Positions 25,203 to 33,516 of a DNA stretch of 64,000 bases are shown here, piece by piece. The position numbers and the translations under genes were made by a program. Location: contig NZ_QDGZ01000002.1 in assembly GCF_003076135.1 (NCBI RefSeq), forward strand, positions 62,001 to 126,000, written 5' to 3'. This DNA comes from Nocardioides gansuensis. GTDB lineage: Bacteria; Actinomycetota; Actinomycetes; Propionibacteriales; Nocardioidaceae. Position 1 is the stretch's first letter; the number at the start of each line of letters is the position of its first letter. A model generated the notes under the pieces. That model was not told the origin of the DNA. It ran no database searches and was given only the letters and a program-made list of their open reading frames with translations.

Positions 25203-25685
25203 GTGACAGTCTTCTCCGAGCCGTTCCGGGAGATGGACCGGCTGACCAGGCAACTGCTCGGCCAAGGAGCCGCCGGGCAGGGACCGCGGTGGATGCCGAT
25301 GGACCTCTATCGCGAGGGTGACCACTTCGTGGCCAACATCGATCTGCCCGGTATGGACCCCGGCTCGATCGACGTCGACGTGGAAGGAAGCACCCTCACG
25401 ATCCGCGCCCGGCGGACGCTGCGTGGTGAGAACGCCCAGTGGCTCAGCCAGGAGCGACCCTCCGGCACGTTCATGCGCCAGATGACGCTCGGCGAGGGAG
25501 TCGACATGGAGAGCATCCATGCGCACTACGAGCACGGCGTGCTGTCCTTGACGATCCCGGTCGCAACCGAGGCCAAGCCCCGCAAGATCCAGATCGAGAG
25601 CGGAGGCAGCCAACCGCAACAGATCGGCCAGTCGGATCAGTCGACAACACAGGGCCAGGGCACCGGCGAGTCGTCCGGCCAGTAG
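25203..25685 (+). CDS. Hsp20/alpha-crystallin small heat-shock protein
   Basis: This 160-residue protein has the alpha-crystallin domain (about residues 30-130): MDLYREGDHFVANIDLPGMD, DVEGSTLTIRARR and the late HGVLSLTIPVATEAKPRKI with the I-x-V-like groove motif. The tail is Gln/Ser/Gly-rich. Such holdase chaperones bind unfolding proteins without ATP. GTG at 25203 was chosen because GGGAGG sits eight bases upstream. A GTG at 25194 would overlap that ribosome site. It is divergent from the J-domain gene. No HspR or CIRCE site was found. Confidence 0.9.
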   Translation: MTVFSEPFREMDRLTRQLLGQGAAGQGPRWMPMDLYREGDHFVANIDLPGMDPGSIDVDVEGSTLTIRARRTLRGENAQWLSQERPSGTFMRQMTLGEGVDMESIHAHYEHGVLSLTIPVATEAKPRKIQIESGGSQPQQIGQSDQSTTQGQGTGESSGQ

Positions 25686-25709
25686 GCAAGGCCAGGTCGC
25701 ACCGATCGC

Positions 25710-25787
25710 ACCATCGAGGAGGTTGACGACAACCAACTGTCCAACGAGATCGACAAGCCGCGCCGCATCGAGATCAGCAGCGGCTGA
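25710..25787 (+). pseudogene. second Hsp20 C-terminal tail remnant
   Basis: After the Hsp20 stop, a short frame ends IDKPRRIEISSG and stops at 25785-25787. This repeats the C-terminal pattern KPRKIQIESGG of the preceding protein. It may be the leftover end of a tandem Hsp20 gene, or an older extension lost by a frameshift or new stop. Confidence 0.4.
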
Positions 25788-25810
25788 CCCCGAACACCAC
25801 CCGTTAGTCC

Positions 25811-25835
25811 GGCCGGTCGGTTCAGCCGACCGGCC
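25811..25835. terminator. hairpin terminator after hsp20
   Basis: GGCCGGTCGG and CCGACCGGCC form a perfect 10-base stem around the loop TTCAG. There is no U-run, as is common for actinobacterial hairpin terminators. It separates hsp20 from the arsR promoter. Confidence 0.7.
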
Positions 25836-25922
25836 TGCGTCATGCGGCATCGCCGTACGGACTGCCGCCTCGCCTCGCGTCGACCCATTCGTCGAAACGC
25901 TCACCATACGAAGTGCTCACCG

Positions 25923-25952
25923 TTGACATGTGACCAAATGGTCACCTATCGT
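25923..25952 (+). promoter_or_regulatory. arsR promoter with operator palindrome in its spacer
   Basis: TTGACA at 25923-25928 and TATCGT at 25947-25952 are 18 bases apart. Between them lies the perfect inverted repeat GTGACCA-AA-TGGTCAC (25930-25945). A repressor bound there would block RNA polymerase, consistent with autorepression by the ArsR-type product. The -10 ends six bases before the GTG start, predicting a leaderless mRNA. Confidence 0.7.
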
Positions 25953-25958
25953 CGAGAC

Positions 25959-26270
25959 GTGGACGAGGTATTCAAGGCCCTTGCGGACCCGACCCGGCGC
26001 GAGCTGCTCGACGCCCTGTTCGCCCAGGACGGTCAGACCCTGACCGCCCTGGAGGAGCGGGTGCCGATGACGCGCTTCGGGGTCATGAAGCACCTCAAGG
26101 TCCTGGAGGAGGCCGGCCTCGTCGTCTCCCGCAAGCGCGGGCGCGAGAAGCTGCACTTCCTCAACCCCGTCCCGATCCGGCTCATCCACGACCGCTGGGT
26201 GAGCAAGTACGCCGAGCCGTGGGCCTCCGCGCTCACCGAGCTCAAGACACAACTGGAGGACACCCCATGA
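25959..26270 (+). CDS. ArsR-family transcriptional regulator
   Basis: This 103-residue winged-helix repressor begins VDEVFKALADPTRRELLDAL and has the recognition region MTRFGVMKHLKVLEEAGLVV and the wing SRKRGREKLHFLNP. It lacks the CxC metal site of arsenic/zinc sensors and belongs to the ArsR subgroup paired with AHSA1/SRPBCC proteins. GTG at 25959 was preferred over ATG at 25938 because the latter lies inside the promoter spacer. It overlaps the next gene by ATGA. Confidence 0.88.
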   Translation: MDEVFKALADPTRRELLDALFAQDGQTLTALEERVPMTRFGVMKHLKVLEEAGLVVSRKRGREKLHFLNPVPIRLIHDRWVSKYAEPWASALTELKTQLEDTP

Positions 26271-26770
26271 CTACCAACGTCACCACCGTCTCGTTTGCCC
26301 AGGGCACCGCCCCGGTCGGGGACACCGCGGTGTTCGAGATCTTCATCAAGACCACTCCCGAGCGGCTCTGGGAGGCCATCACCGACCCCGCGATGCGAGC
26401 GAAGTACAGCTTCGGCGTCGAGACGCGGTCGGACTGGACGACCGGCTCGTCGTACCACGCCCGTGTGCCGGGAGGCATCGACATCGCCCAGGGTGAGAAC
26501 CTCGTGGTCGAGCCGCCCCGCCTGCTCGTGCAGTCGTTCACCGCTCTGTGGAGCGACGACGTGAAGGCGCAGGGCACCACCCGGGTCACCTGGGAGATCG
26601 AGCCGGTCGGCGACTCCTGCCGGCTCACGGTCGTGCACGACCAGCTCCCGGAGGAGGCGAACGCCGAGCTGTACGGCGGCTGGCCCATGATCCTCTCGGG
26701 TCTCAAGACGCTGCTGGAGACCGGGCAGCTGCTCACCACCCCCGGCTCGCTGATGCACGCCCAAGGCTGA
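26267..26770 (+). CDS. AHSA1/SRPBCC-domain protein
   Basis: This 167-residue protein has the helix-grip SRPBCC fold typical of AHSA1 proteins: VFEIFIKTTPERLWEAITDP at the start of the domain, then WTTGSSY, WEIEPVGDSCRLTVVHDQ, and the terminal GGWPMILSGLKTLLETGQLL. These bind hydrophobic ligands. Pairing with an ArsR-type repressor in one unit is widespread, but the physiological role is generally unknown. The GGAGG ribosome site is within the end of arsR, supporting coupling. Confidence 0.87.
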   Translation: MTTNVTTVSFAQGTAPVGDTAVFEIFIKTTPERLWEAITDPAMRAKYSFGVETRSDWTTGSSYHARVPGGIDIAQGENLVVEPPRLLVQSFTALWSDDVKAQGTTRVTWEIEPVGDSCRLTVVHDQLPEEANAELYGGWPMILSGLKTLLETGQLLTTPGSLMHAQG

Positions 26771-26780
26771 GCCCGGTCGG

Positions 26781-27944
26781 TCAGTCGCCGAACTCGGTGG
26801 GCTCACCGGGAGGAGTCAGCGCCCGGATGTACTGGAGTGGTCCGTGGTCGTCGAGGGAGTACAGGAAGGGGCGCAGCCGGCTGGCGATCGGGACGAGCCT
26901 CAGGCGGCGTTCGGCCCAGTCGAGCGGGACGAGTGCGAACTCGGTCAGGCCGCGGACCTGACCGGCCGCCGTCGTGTTCTGCTGCCACGGCCACTCGCCC
27001 TTGTATTCGTACTCGAGACCGAAGTGCTGGTAGCGGCCGGAGATCCGTGGTGGGAGCCGGGGCACCACGTCGCGCCGGTGGATGTATCGGATCAGCCGGT
27101 CTTGCAGGTGGCTGCCGTCGCGCAGGGTCAGGCCCGCGCAGTGGTCGGCGAAGGCGGGGGAGCCGACCATCGGCTGCCCGAAGGTGTAGACGGCGCGGAG
27201 CTTCTCGGCGATGGGCGCATAGTCGTCGTCCTCGACGAGCATGACCGCCATGAGCGCCGCCATCGCAGCACCGAGGCTGTGCCCGGTGATGTACAGGCTT
27301 TCCATCGGGTGGTCGACGGGGCTGCCGTCCTCGGTGACCGACCGGCCGTCGAGGGCGCGCTGCAACGCGGCGAGCACCTCGTGGCGGGTGGCCCGGACGT
27401 TGCGGTAGAAGCCGGCGTGGACCTCGAATCCCGCTGCCCCGGTATCGGTCTCGAGCTGGATGGTGTCCGTGTAGACGTCCAGGTCGGTGAGCCAGCTGAT
27501 GACGTTGTCCGGCTCGGTGCCCCGGTAGGCCAGGATCACCACCCTCCCGTCCTCGCTCTGCACCAGGAAGGCCGTCGAGACGATGAGCATCGCGTCCACG
27601 CCGAGGGCCACCATCCGGGTGTTGTTCCGCTCCAGACCCAGCCGGGACATGATCATGGCGACCGTGTCGGCGGTGGAGTAGCCATAGCCGGCACAGGTGG
27701 CCAGCACCCGGGCCACCGTGTCGTCCGGGTGGTCGACGGTCTCGTTCAATGTTTCTGCCAGGTTCGGGTACACGGGGAACCGCGGCATGGCGGCCGGATC
27801 CTTGAGCGGTTCGAGCGCCTTCGGGTCCGGGCCCCTCGAGTCGAGGGTGAAGACACCGCTGCGTGTGGGTGGCAGCTGCCCTGGCGGGGTCGACTCGGCG
27901 GGCTTCCCCAGCGGGGAGTCGTTGTCCGTGGTGGCCTCGGTCAT
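26781..27944 (-). CDS. class 3 lipase-like alpha/beta hydrolase
   Basis: This 387-residue protein has the lipase class 3 features VILAYRGTEP (oxyanion region), the nucleophile elbow GHSLGAAMAALM with catalytic Ser, VYTFGQPMVGSPAF, and the later IRYIHRRDVVPRLPP with candidate Asp and His. No signal peptide is evident: the N-terminus is acidic and Pro-rich, so it may act in the cytosol or leave by another route. It is convergent with the AHSA1 gene. Confidence 0.85.
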   Translation of the reverse strand: MTEATTDNDSPLGKPAESTPPGQLPPTRSGVFTLDSRGPDPKALEPLKDPAAMPRFPVYPNLAETLNETVDHPDDTVARVLATCAGYGYSTADTVAMIMSRLGLERNNTRMVALGVDAMLIVSTAFLVQSEDGRVVILAYRGTEPDNVISWLTDLDVYTDTIQLETDTGAAGFEVHAGFYRNVRATRHEVLAALQRALDGRSVTEDGSPVDHPMESLYITGHSLGAAMAALMAVMLVEDDDYAPIAEKLRAVYTFGQPMVGSPAFADHCAGLTLRDGSHLQDRLIRYIHRRDVVPRLPPRISGRYQHFGLEYEYKGEWPWQQNTTAAGQVRGLTEFALVPLDWAERRLRLVPIASRLRPFLYSLDDHGPLQYIRALTPPGEPTEFGD

Positions 27945-28173
27945 GGGCCGAGCCTGCCAGCCCCCGTCGACGAGGGTGTGATCCCCAGGTTACGTTCCTC
28001 GCCGGTCGTCGCGGTCCGGGTCAGCTCGGCGGCGCGTACGGCGACGGCGCCGCGCGCCTCGTCGTCGACTCGCACCCCGACGAGCTCCGCATCGAGTGCT
28101 CGAACCGGATCGGCCACCCGTCGTCGCCGGGGGTCCGCTGCCGAGCGGACTGAGGACGTCGCCCCACCAGGCC

Positions 28174-28476
28174 TCACCAGGAGGACTGGGTGATGCCAGG
28201 CAGCTCCCCCCGGTGGGCCAGGGTGCGCAGGTTGATGCGGGAGAGACCCACCTTGCGGACGTAGCCACGGGGGCGGCCGTCCACCTGGTCCCGGTTGCGT
28301 ATACGCACGGGGCTGGCGTCTCGCGGAAGCCGGCCGAGGGCGCGGACGGCTGCTTCGCGCTCGTCCGGTGTCTGCGCGGTGCGGACGGCCTCCTTGAGGA
28401 CCGCCCGGCGCTCGGCGTACCGGGCGACCGTCTGCTTGCGCCGCTCGTTGGCGATGATCTTGGAGCTCTTGGCCAT
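28174..28476 (-). CDS. rpsN: ribosomal protein S14, zinc-independent (C-minus) form
   Basis: This 100-residue S14 opens [14 protein letters not shown] and has the conserved [21 protein letters not shown] tract. It lacks the CxxC...CxxC zinc ribbon of the short S14 form, so it needs no zinc. It is the last gene of the operon running from L31 at 30876 and overlaps L33 by one base (TGATG). In actinobacteria this longer Cys-free S14 replaces the zinc form during zinc shortage. Confidence 0.95.
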   Translation of the reverse strand: MAKSSKIIANERRKQTVARYAERRAVLKEAVRTAQTPDEREAAVRALGRLPRDASPVRIRNRDQVDGRPRGYVRKVGLSRINLRTLAHRGELPGITQSSW

Positions 28477-28646
28477 CAGCGTTCCTCCCGGAAGTCGACG
28501 TGCTGGCGGATCCGCGGGTCGTACTTGCGCAGGACCATGCGGTCGGGGTTGTTGCGCCGGTTCTTCCGGGTGACGTAGGTGAATCCGGTGCCGGCGGTGG
28601 AGCGGAGCTTCACGATGGGCCGCAGGTCGTTGCCGCGCCTGGCCAT
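28476..28646 (-). CDS. rpmG: ribosomal protein L33, zinc-independent form
   Basis: This 56-residue protein reads [20 protein letters not shown] and later [19 protein letters not shown], the complete L33 pattern, with no Cys where zinc-binding L33 has four. It lies between L28 and S14 with one-base overlaps at both ends, so translation is coupled. Confidence 0.95.
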   Translation of the reverse strand: MARRGNDLRPIVKLRSTAGTGFTYVTRKNRRNNPDRMVLRKYDPRIRQHVDFREER

Positions 28647-28882
28647 CAGAGCCTCCCTCCTCGGGCGAGGATCTGGGCGACGACGGCGTCGATCCCTCGC
28701 TGGTCGATGGTCTTGATGCCGCGGGCGCTCACCGTGAGGGTGACGTGCCGGTTGAGGCTCGGCACCCAGTAGCGCTTGGACTGGACGTTGACGTTGAAGC
28801 GCCGGTTGGTCCGGCGATGCGAGTGGGAGACGTGATGACCGAAGCCGGGCTTGGCTCCGGTGACCTGGCAGATGCGTGACAT
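28646..28882 (-). CDS. rpmB: ribosomal protein L28, zinc-independent form
   Basis: This 78-residue L28 opens [20 protein letters not shown] and continues with [14 protein letters not shown] and [14 protein letters not shown]. Zinc-binding actinobacterial L28 has paired Cys, but only one Cys remains here, so this is the C-minus paralogue. It is the fifth ribosomal gene of the zinc-starvation operon. Confidence 0.95.
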   Translation of the reverse strand: MSRICQVTGAKPGFGHHVSHSHRRTNRRFNVNVQSKRYWVPSLNRHVTLTVSARGIKTIDQRGIDAVVAQILARGGRL

Positions 28883-28905
28883 GGGGTCCTCGACTGGGTG
28901 GCGGC

Positions 28906-29028
28906 TCAGCCCTGGCGGGTCTTGAGCCGGGGGTTCGACCTGTTGATCACGTAGGTCCGTCCGCGTCGGCGCACGACCTGGGAGCCGGGCTGGTGCTTCA
29001 CGGAGCGGATGGAGTTGCGTACCTTCAC
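28906..29028 (-). CDS. rpmJ: ribosomal protein L36, zinc-independent form
   Basis: This 40-residue protein reads [19 protein letters not shown] and ends [10 protein letters not shown], the pattern of type B L36. The Cys/His ligands of the zinc form are missing. GTG at 29028 is the start. It lies between S18 and L28 with short gaps (47 and 23 bases). Confidence 0.93.
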   Translation of the reverse strand: MKVRNSIRSVKHQPGSQVVRRRGRTYVINRSNPRLKTRQG

Positions 29029-29075
29029 GGTGTCGTCCTCTGGCGGTCTCTGGTTGTTGTGTGGGTCGCTGGGGG

Positions 29076-29318
29076 TCAGCGGTTGAGGTAGGGGAGGAGC
29101 GCCATCTCGCGGGCGTTCTTGATCGCGCGGGTGACCATCCGCTGCTGCTGCGGGGTCAGGCCGGTGATCCGGCGGGAGCGGATCTTGCCGCGGTCGGAGA
29201 TGAAGGTGCGCAGCAGCGTGACGTCCTTGTAGTCGACGTAGGTCACGTCCGCAGCCAGCATCGGCTTCTTGCGGCCCTTGACCGTGCGGCCCGATCCCGC
29301 CTTGCGGGGCGCGGTCAT
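29076..29318 (-). CDS. rpsR: ribosomal protein S18 (second copy type)
   Basis: This 80-residue S18 has the conserved core [20 protein letters not shown] and [20 protein letters not shown]. There are no Cys residues. Being within the C-minus operon, it is probably the alternative S18 paralogue (RpsR2 type) and not the copy beside rpsF. The start is ATG at 29318, overlapping L32 by four bases. Confidence 0.94.
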   Translation of the reverse strand: MTAPRKAGSGRTVKGRKKPMLAADVTYVDYKDVTLLRTFISDRGKIRSRRITGLTPQQQRMVTRAIKNAREMALLPYLNR

Positions 29319-29497
29319 CGGGCACCCCGCGGGGCGGGCTGGACGTAGCCGCGCTCGATGCCGCGCAGCAGGGCACGGGGGACGCGGTAGCTCTCGCCGT
29401 CGATCGTGACCGGGACGAGGTCGGGCGGGGTCGCCTTCCACTGTGCCCGGCGGTGCCGGGTGTTGCTTCGTGAGGTGCGGCGCTTGGGTACGGCCAT
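29315..29497 (-). CDS. rpmF: ribosomal protein L32, zinc-independent form
   Basis: This 60-residue L32 opens [20 protein letters not shown]. The C-terminal half ([20 protein letters not shown]) has none of the four Cys that bind zinc in the usual L32. It is separated from the CobW-family gene by 51 bases and overlaps S18 by ATGA. Confidence 0.92.
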   Translation of the reverse strand: MAVPKRRTSRSNTRHRRAQWKATPPDLVPVTIDGESYRVPRALLRGIERGYVQPAPRGAR

Positions 29498-29548
29498 GGT
29501 TGCTCCTGGCTGGGGGGTCCGTTTCGGGCTGGGGGATCGGGGTTTCGG

Positions 29549-30625
29549 TCAGGCGGCGTCGCGGATGTCGCCGAGCCAGGGCTCGAGGCCGTCCTCGAGG
29601 ACGGCCCAGCTCCGGTGGTCGAGAAGCGCCTCGGTAGGCGTGAGCAGCAGGTCCTCGAACGCGGCGACGAGGTCGTGCGGCGGTGTCCCGAGGCCGGTGA
29701 AGATCAGCCGAGTGGCGGGCGCCCGTCGGCCCCATGGGCTGTAGGTGCCGATACTGAGCTGGCCTCCGGCTCCCGACCACTCCAGCACGTCGCCCGGACG
29801 CGTGGGGACCCAGAACGATCCACGCGAGCGGTGTGTCCCGGCGCCGAGGCGCTCGACCTGGTCCAGCAGTCGATCGGGGTGGAAGGGACGGGGCGAGGAG
29901 AGGTCCAGGCGCCAGGCGTGGCTCGGACCCAGCGCCGGCAGGTCGACCTCGAGCTCCGGGGAGCACCAGGCGTTGGTGAGGCTGTACTGGTGGCGCTGGG
30001 AGGTGACGGTGCTGTCGTCGAGCTGGTCGGCACCGGTGACGAGCGGGACCCCGGGACGGGCCAGCGCACGCACCAGATCGCTGGCCTCGGCGCCCGGGTC
30101 TGCTTCGAGCACGACGACGTCGGCGAACTCGATCTGGGCGCAGGCGACCTCGCCGACGCCGCGCTCGTCATCAGGGTGGGTGTGTACGCCGCGCTCGCGG
30201 AGCAGGTCGTCGCTGAGCAGGTCCTGGACGACATCCCCGGTCCCGACCGCCGCCACGACGCTGCTCAGCCTCAGGCGCCGGGCGAGCCTGCTGTCTGTCG
30301 CCAGGATGTGGGCGAGCTGGCCGGCCTCGGTCGCCGCCGGCAGTCCGGAGACGATGGCGCCCCACCGGTCGGCGCGTGCCAGCCGCTCGAGCGTCGGCAT
30401 GATGTCCTCACGCAGCGCGCAGCTCACACACGCGTGCTCGAGCTGGATGTGCTCCTGTTCCAGGATGCCGCTGGTGTCGCTCACGGTCCGGGTGAGGACC
30501 TGGGAGTGCGGATCGATCCGGTGTCGGACCGACACCGCCCGGGGCACGTCCCAGGCCAGGCTCATCAGGGTGGTGTCCATGGCCACCGGATCCACGCCGG
30601 TGACCACCACGAGCGGGGTTCTCAT
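29549..30625 (-). CDS. CobW-family protein with degenerate P-loop (zinc-starvation ribosome operon)
   Basis: This 358-residue protein resembles the CobW/COG0523 GTPase-metallochaperone family. It has a central Rossmann region, the cysteine motif [11 protein letters not shown] (family CxCC, here CxxC), [15 protein letters not shown] and a CobW C-terminal domain with [10 protein letters not shown] and LIFTGLG. The Walker A (GxxxxGKT) is missing: the N-terminus reads [17 protein letters not shown]. In mycobacteria a CobW-like protein (Mrf) in the same operon is linked to zinc-dependent ribosome remodelling, and this is probably its counterpart. It overlaps L31 by ATGA. Confidence 0.85.
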   Translation of the reverse strand: MRTPLVVVTGVDPVAMDTTLMSLAWDVPRAVSVRHRIDPHSQVLTRTVSDTSGILEQEHIQLEHACVSCALREDIMPTLERLARADRWGAIVSGLPAATEAGQLAHILATDSRLARRLRLSSVVAAVGTGDVVQDLLSDDLLRERGVHTHPDDERGVGEVACAQIEFADVVVLEADPGAEASDLVRALARPGVPLVTGADQLDDSTVTSQRHQYSLTNAWCSPELEVDLPALGPSHAWRLDLSSPRPFHPDRLLDQVERLGAGTHRSRGSFWVPTRPGDVLEWSGAGGQLSIGTYSPWGRRAPATRLIFTGLGTPPHDLVAAFEDLLLTPTEALLDHRSWAVLEDGLEPWLGDIRDAA

Positions 30626-30876
30626 GCCTTGCGCCCATAGCGCCGCTGGAACTTCTCGACCCGACCCTCGCTGTCCAGGGTGCGGGCTGTGCCGGTCCAG
30701 AACGGGTGGCTGTCACTGGAGATGTCGACATCGACGACGGGGTAGGTCGTTCCGCCGATCTCGATCACCCTGTCGATCTCCCGGCTGACCAGCGTCGACC
30801 GGGTGAGGGTCACCCGGCCGGTGGCTCGGTCCCGGAACGCCACGGGTCCGTACGGGGGATGGATCCCTTGCTTCAC
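30622..30876 (-). CDS. rpmE2: ribosomal protein L31 type B (zinc-independent)
   Basis: This 84-residue protein opens MKQGIHPPYGPVAFRDRATG and has DISSDSHPFWTGTARTLDSE and GRVEKFQRRYG, the type B L31 pattern, which lacks the CxxC zinc site. Such L31 displaces zinc-bound L31 during zinc limitation. GTG at 30876 follows GGAGG. It is the promoter-proximal gene of the operon and sits right behind a Zur-like box. Confidence 0.95.
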   Translation of the reverse strand: MKQGIHPPYGPVAFRDRATGRVTLTRSTLVSREIDRVIEIGGTTYPVVDVDISSDSHPFWTGTARTLDSEGRVEKFQRRYGRKA

Positions 30877-30887
30877 GCCGCCTCCTG

Positions 30888-30910
30888 CAAACGAGAATCG
30901 TTATCAGTAA
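30888..30910 (-). promoter_or_regulatory. Zur-box-like palindrome upstream of L31
   Basis: Read on the minus strand the site is CTGATAACGATTCTCGTTT, close to the Fur/Zur pattern TGATAANNATTNTCA. The core is 30893-30905. It lies 17 bases or more upstream of the L31 start in the only gap able to hold the operon promoter. Zinc-loaded Zur would repress the operon. Confidence 0.65.
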
Positions 30911-30953
30911 GCGTCAGGGTGCCAGCCCGTCAGTTCGGGTCGCGCCGAGAGGG

Positions 30954-31754
30954 TCAGGCGGCGTCGTGCTCCGGCAGGTGTGACGCCCAACGCGTTCCCT
31001 GCTCGTAGCCGAGGGGGTAGACGTCGTGAGCCCGTCGTGGGTCGAAGAGGCTGAGCAGGTGCCGGCCGGCGAGGCGGGCGATCTCCCGGTGGGGACGGAT
31101 CACATCCACCACGCACCCGGGATGCCGGTGACGCCAGCGGCCCAGCTCACGGTCGAGGAGGAGGTCCGCCGCCCGCCCCACCGGCCCCAGCACGGCCCCT
31201 GCCAGCGGGGCGACGACGATCACGCGATCGGCACCGGGAACCGAGTCCACCGAGGTCGCCGACCAGACTCCTCCGTCGATGTAGAGCCGCCCATCGACCC
31301 GGTGCGGTGGCAACAGCCCCGGCACCGCCGAGGATGCGGCGACGAGGTCGGCCAGCGCAAGGGCGCCTCCGTCGAGAACATGACGACGCCCGGTGGACAG
31401 GCACACCGCAGAGGCCGAGACCAGCGGGTGCCGTGCCTCGCCGAACAGCTCGCGGGCCAGGGCGGCGACCACCCCGGGACGCAGGTTGGGGACGTGAACG
31501 ACGCGGGCGCGGGAGAACGTGTCGAAGCCGAGCCCCAGGGCCATCGCCGCAGCGGTCCACGAACCGGCCGAGGTCCCCAACGCCGGTGCGGTGTCCACCG
31601 GCAGGCCCGCGTCGAGCAGACCGGCAGCAATCCCGGCGGTGTAGGCGATGCCGAAGAGCCCACCTCCGCCGTAGACCATCGCCAGGGGCGGCCGCGTCGG
31701 CTGGCCGGGCATGCCGTCAGGCCCGAGGTCCCCGACGTTGCTGGGACCGGACAT
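30954..31754 (-). CDS. patatin-like phospholipase
   Basis: This 266-residue protein has the patatin signature set: glycine-rich oxyanion loop YGGGGLFGIAYTAGI, nucleophile elbow GTSAGSW with the catalytic Ser, and the DGG motif in LYIDGGVWSATSVD with the catalytic Asp. It should hydrolyse acyl chains from lipids. No signal peptide or membrane anchor is clear. ATG at 31754 follows GGAGGGGGTG. It is upstream of the L31 operon on the same strand but separated by the Zur-like site. Confidence 0.9.
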   Translation of the reverse strand: MSGPSNVGDLGPDGMPGQPTRPPLAMVYGGGGLFGIAYTAGIAAGLLDAGLPVDTAPALGTSAGSWTAAAMALGLGFDTFSRARVVHVPNLRPGVVAALARELFGEARHPLVSASAVCLSTGRRHVLDGGALALADLVAASSAVPGLLPPHRVDGRLYIDGGVWSATSVDSVPGADRVIVVAPLAGAVLGPVGRAADLLLDRELGRWRHRHPGCVVDVIRPHREIARLAGRHLLSLFDPRRAHDVYPLGYEQGTRWASHLPEHDAA

Positions 31755-31854
31755 GCGGTCACCCCCTCCGCCTCAAGGATGAGGCGTGCACGTCCCCCGA
31801 CGGCATAGGCCGCTCGGGCACTTTCGGGGACAGATTCGGTGTAGTCCGCTCGGA

Positions 31855-33324
31855 TCAGCCGGCCTGGCTGACCTGGACTAGCTCGGCCAGCGCATCGGAG
31901 AGGTAACCGATGAGGTTCCACGCGTCCGGGACCAGTTCGCGGCAGGCGATGAGGCCGAAGTCGAGCGCGCCGTTGTAGGAGAACAGGGTGATGTTGAGCG
32001 CGCCGGTCAGATCGGAGACCGCCGAGACCGGGTAGACGCCCTCGACCCTGGCTCCAGCGACGTAGAGCGGGACCTGGGGCCCGGGGACGTGGCTGATCAT
32101 GAGGTTGAACGGCGGACCTGGCACGGTGGCCAGGTTGAACAGCGAGCGAGCGGCCAGGCCGGAGCCGGCCGTGGGCATCAGCAGCGACAGGTCGCTCAGG
32201 AGGGTCGGCGGCACGGCACCGAACCGCGCCTTGGCCAGCTCCATGGACGCGCGGGTGGCCTCGAGGCGAGCCTCCGGGTCGGCGAGATGGGTGGGCAGCT
32301 CGGCGAGCATCACCGAGATCTGGTTGGCGGCAGAGCCCTCCTGGCCGCGCCGCCGTACCGAGACCGGGACAGCGGCGACCAGAGGCGTCTGGGGCAACGC
32401 GTCGTGGTCCAGCAGCCACCGGCGCAGGGCCGCGGTGCACAGCACCATCGCGATGTCGTTCACCGTGCCGCCGTACCGCCGGCGCACCGTCTTGATGTCG
32501 GCCAACGGCACCGAGCCGAACGAGAACCGGCGATGGGCTGTGATCGGTCCGTTCAGGGGAGTGCGGGGCGCCTTGAGGTCGCGGGAGGTGGCGCTCACCT
32601 GAGCACGCCTCTCCGCGCCGGTGAGTCGCGCCACCAACGACGCGGCGTCGCTGATGCCCCGGACGACGCCGTGGGAGCCGGCGCCGGGCAACTGATCCAG
32701 ATGACGCAGCGCCAGGGGCACGGTCCGGGCGATCTGCGCCTGGTCGGAAAGCATCGAGGCCAGGCCGCGCCCGAGCAGGTCCCGCCGGGAGGGAAGCGGC
32801 CTCGGGTCGAAACGCTCGTCCTCCGGCTCGACCTGGCGCGGCGTCGGACGGATGTCGAGCAGCGTCGACAGGAGCTCGGCGCCCGACACGCCGTCGATCG
32901 CCGCGTGGTGGACCTTCGAGTAGACCGCCGCCCGGCCATCGGTCAGGCCGGTGATCACGTAGAGCTCCCACAGCGGCCGCTGCCGGTCGAGCGCCCGAGC
33001 ATGGAGCCGGGCGACCTGCTCACCCAGCTGTGCGGCGGATCCGGGCTGCGGAATCGCCAGCTCCCGGATGTGGAACTCGAGATCGAAGTACGGGTCGTCG
33101 ACCCAGTAGGGGCGGGTGAGCCCGAAGGGCACCTCTGCCAGTCGCTGCCGGAAGATCGGCACGAGGTGCAGTCTCGACTCGATCAGCGCCCGGACGGTGT
33201 CGACGGTCCACCGGTCTCCATCCCCGGTGGGGGGATCGACGACGACGAGACTGCCGACGTGACCCACCGTGGTCGGAGACTCGATCATCAGGAACTGGGC
33301 GTCCAGCGGCGACAACTGGTGCAT
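31855..33324 (-). CDS. wax ester synthase/diacylglycerol acyltransferase (WS/DGAT)
   Basis: This 489-residue enzyme opens MHQLSPLDAQFLMIES and has the catalytic motif KVHHAAIDGVSG (HHxxxDG) at about residue 140. The C-terminal DUF1298-type half follows, with LMISHVPGPQVPLYVAGA. It transfers acyl groups from acyl-CoA to alcohols or diacylglycerol, making storage lipids in actinobacteria. ATG at 33324 was preferred to 33417 because the family begins with this M-x-x-LSPxDxxF sequence. Neighbouring patatin and hydrolase genes suggest a small lipid-metabolism group. Confidence 0.92.
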   Translation of the reverse strand: MHQLSPLDAQFLMIESPTTVGHVGSLVVVDPPTGDGDRWTVDTVRALIESRLHLVPIFRQRLAEVPFGLTRPYWVDDPYFDLEFHIRELAIPQPGSAAQLGEQVARLHARALDRQRPLWELYVITGLTDGRAAVYSKVHHAAIDGVSGAELLSTLLDIRPTPRQVEPEDERFDPRPLPSRRDLLGRGLASMLSDQAQIARTVPLALRHLDQLPGAGSHGVVRGISDAASLVARLTGAERRAQVSATSRDLKAPRTPLNGPITAHRRFSFGSVPLADIKTVRRRYGGTVNDIAMVLCTAALRRWLLDHDALPQTPLVAAVPVSVRRRGQEGSAANQISVMLAELPTHLADPEARLEATRASMELAKARFGAVPPTLLSDLSLLMPTAGSGLAARSLFNLATVPGPPFNLMISHVPGPQVPLYVAGARVEGVYPVSAVSDLTGALNITLFSYNGALDFGLIACRELVPDAWNLIGYLSDALAELVQVSQAG

Positions 33325-33516
33325 GCGGGACCTAGACCCGCCCGCTCGCTCTACCGACGAACACTGTTCCCCACCTTCCCCCGGGTGGACCGATCCACGG
33401 CCACCCCTCCGAGCCACCCGGAGAGGCTGTCACACACGGACGCTACGGGCCAGTCACCTCGGGCGGCGCCTCCGACGACCATTGCGGGTGCGGCGCCGCC
33501 GGGAACAGCATGGGGG

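Noticed and set aside
27945-28173. Plus-strand fragment resembling the end of a histidine kinase ATPase domain
   Set aside because: The resemblance (GDGAARLVVDSHPDELRIEC) is too short and weak and no other kinase motif is present.
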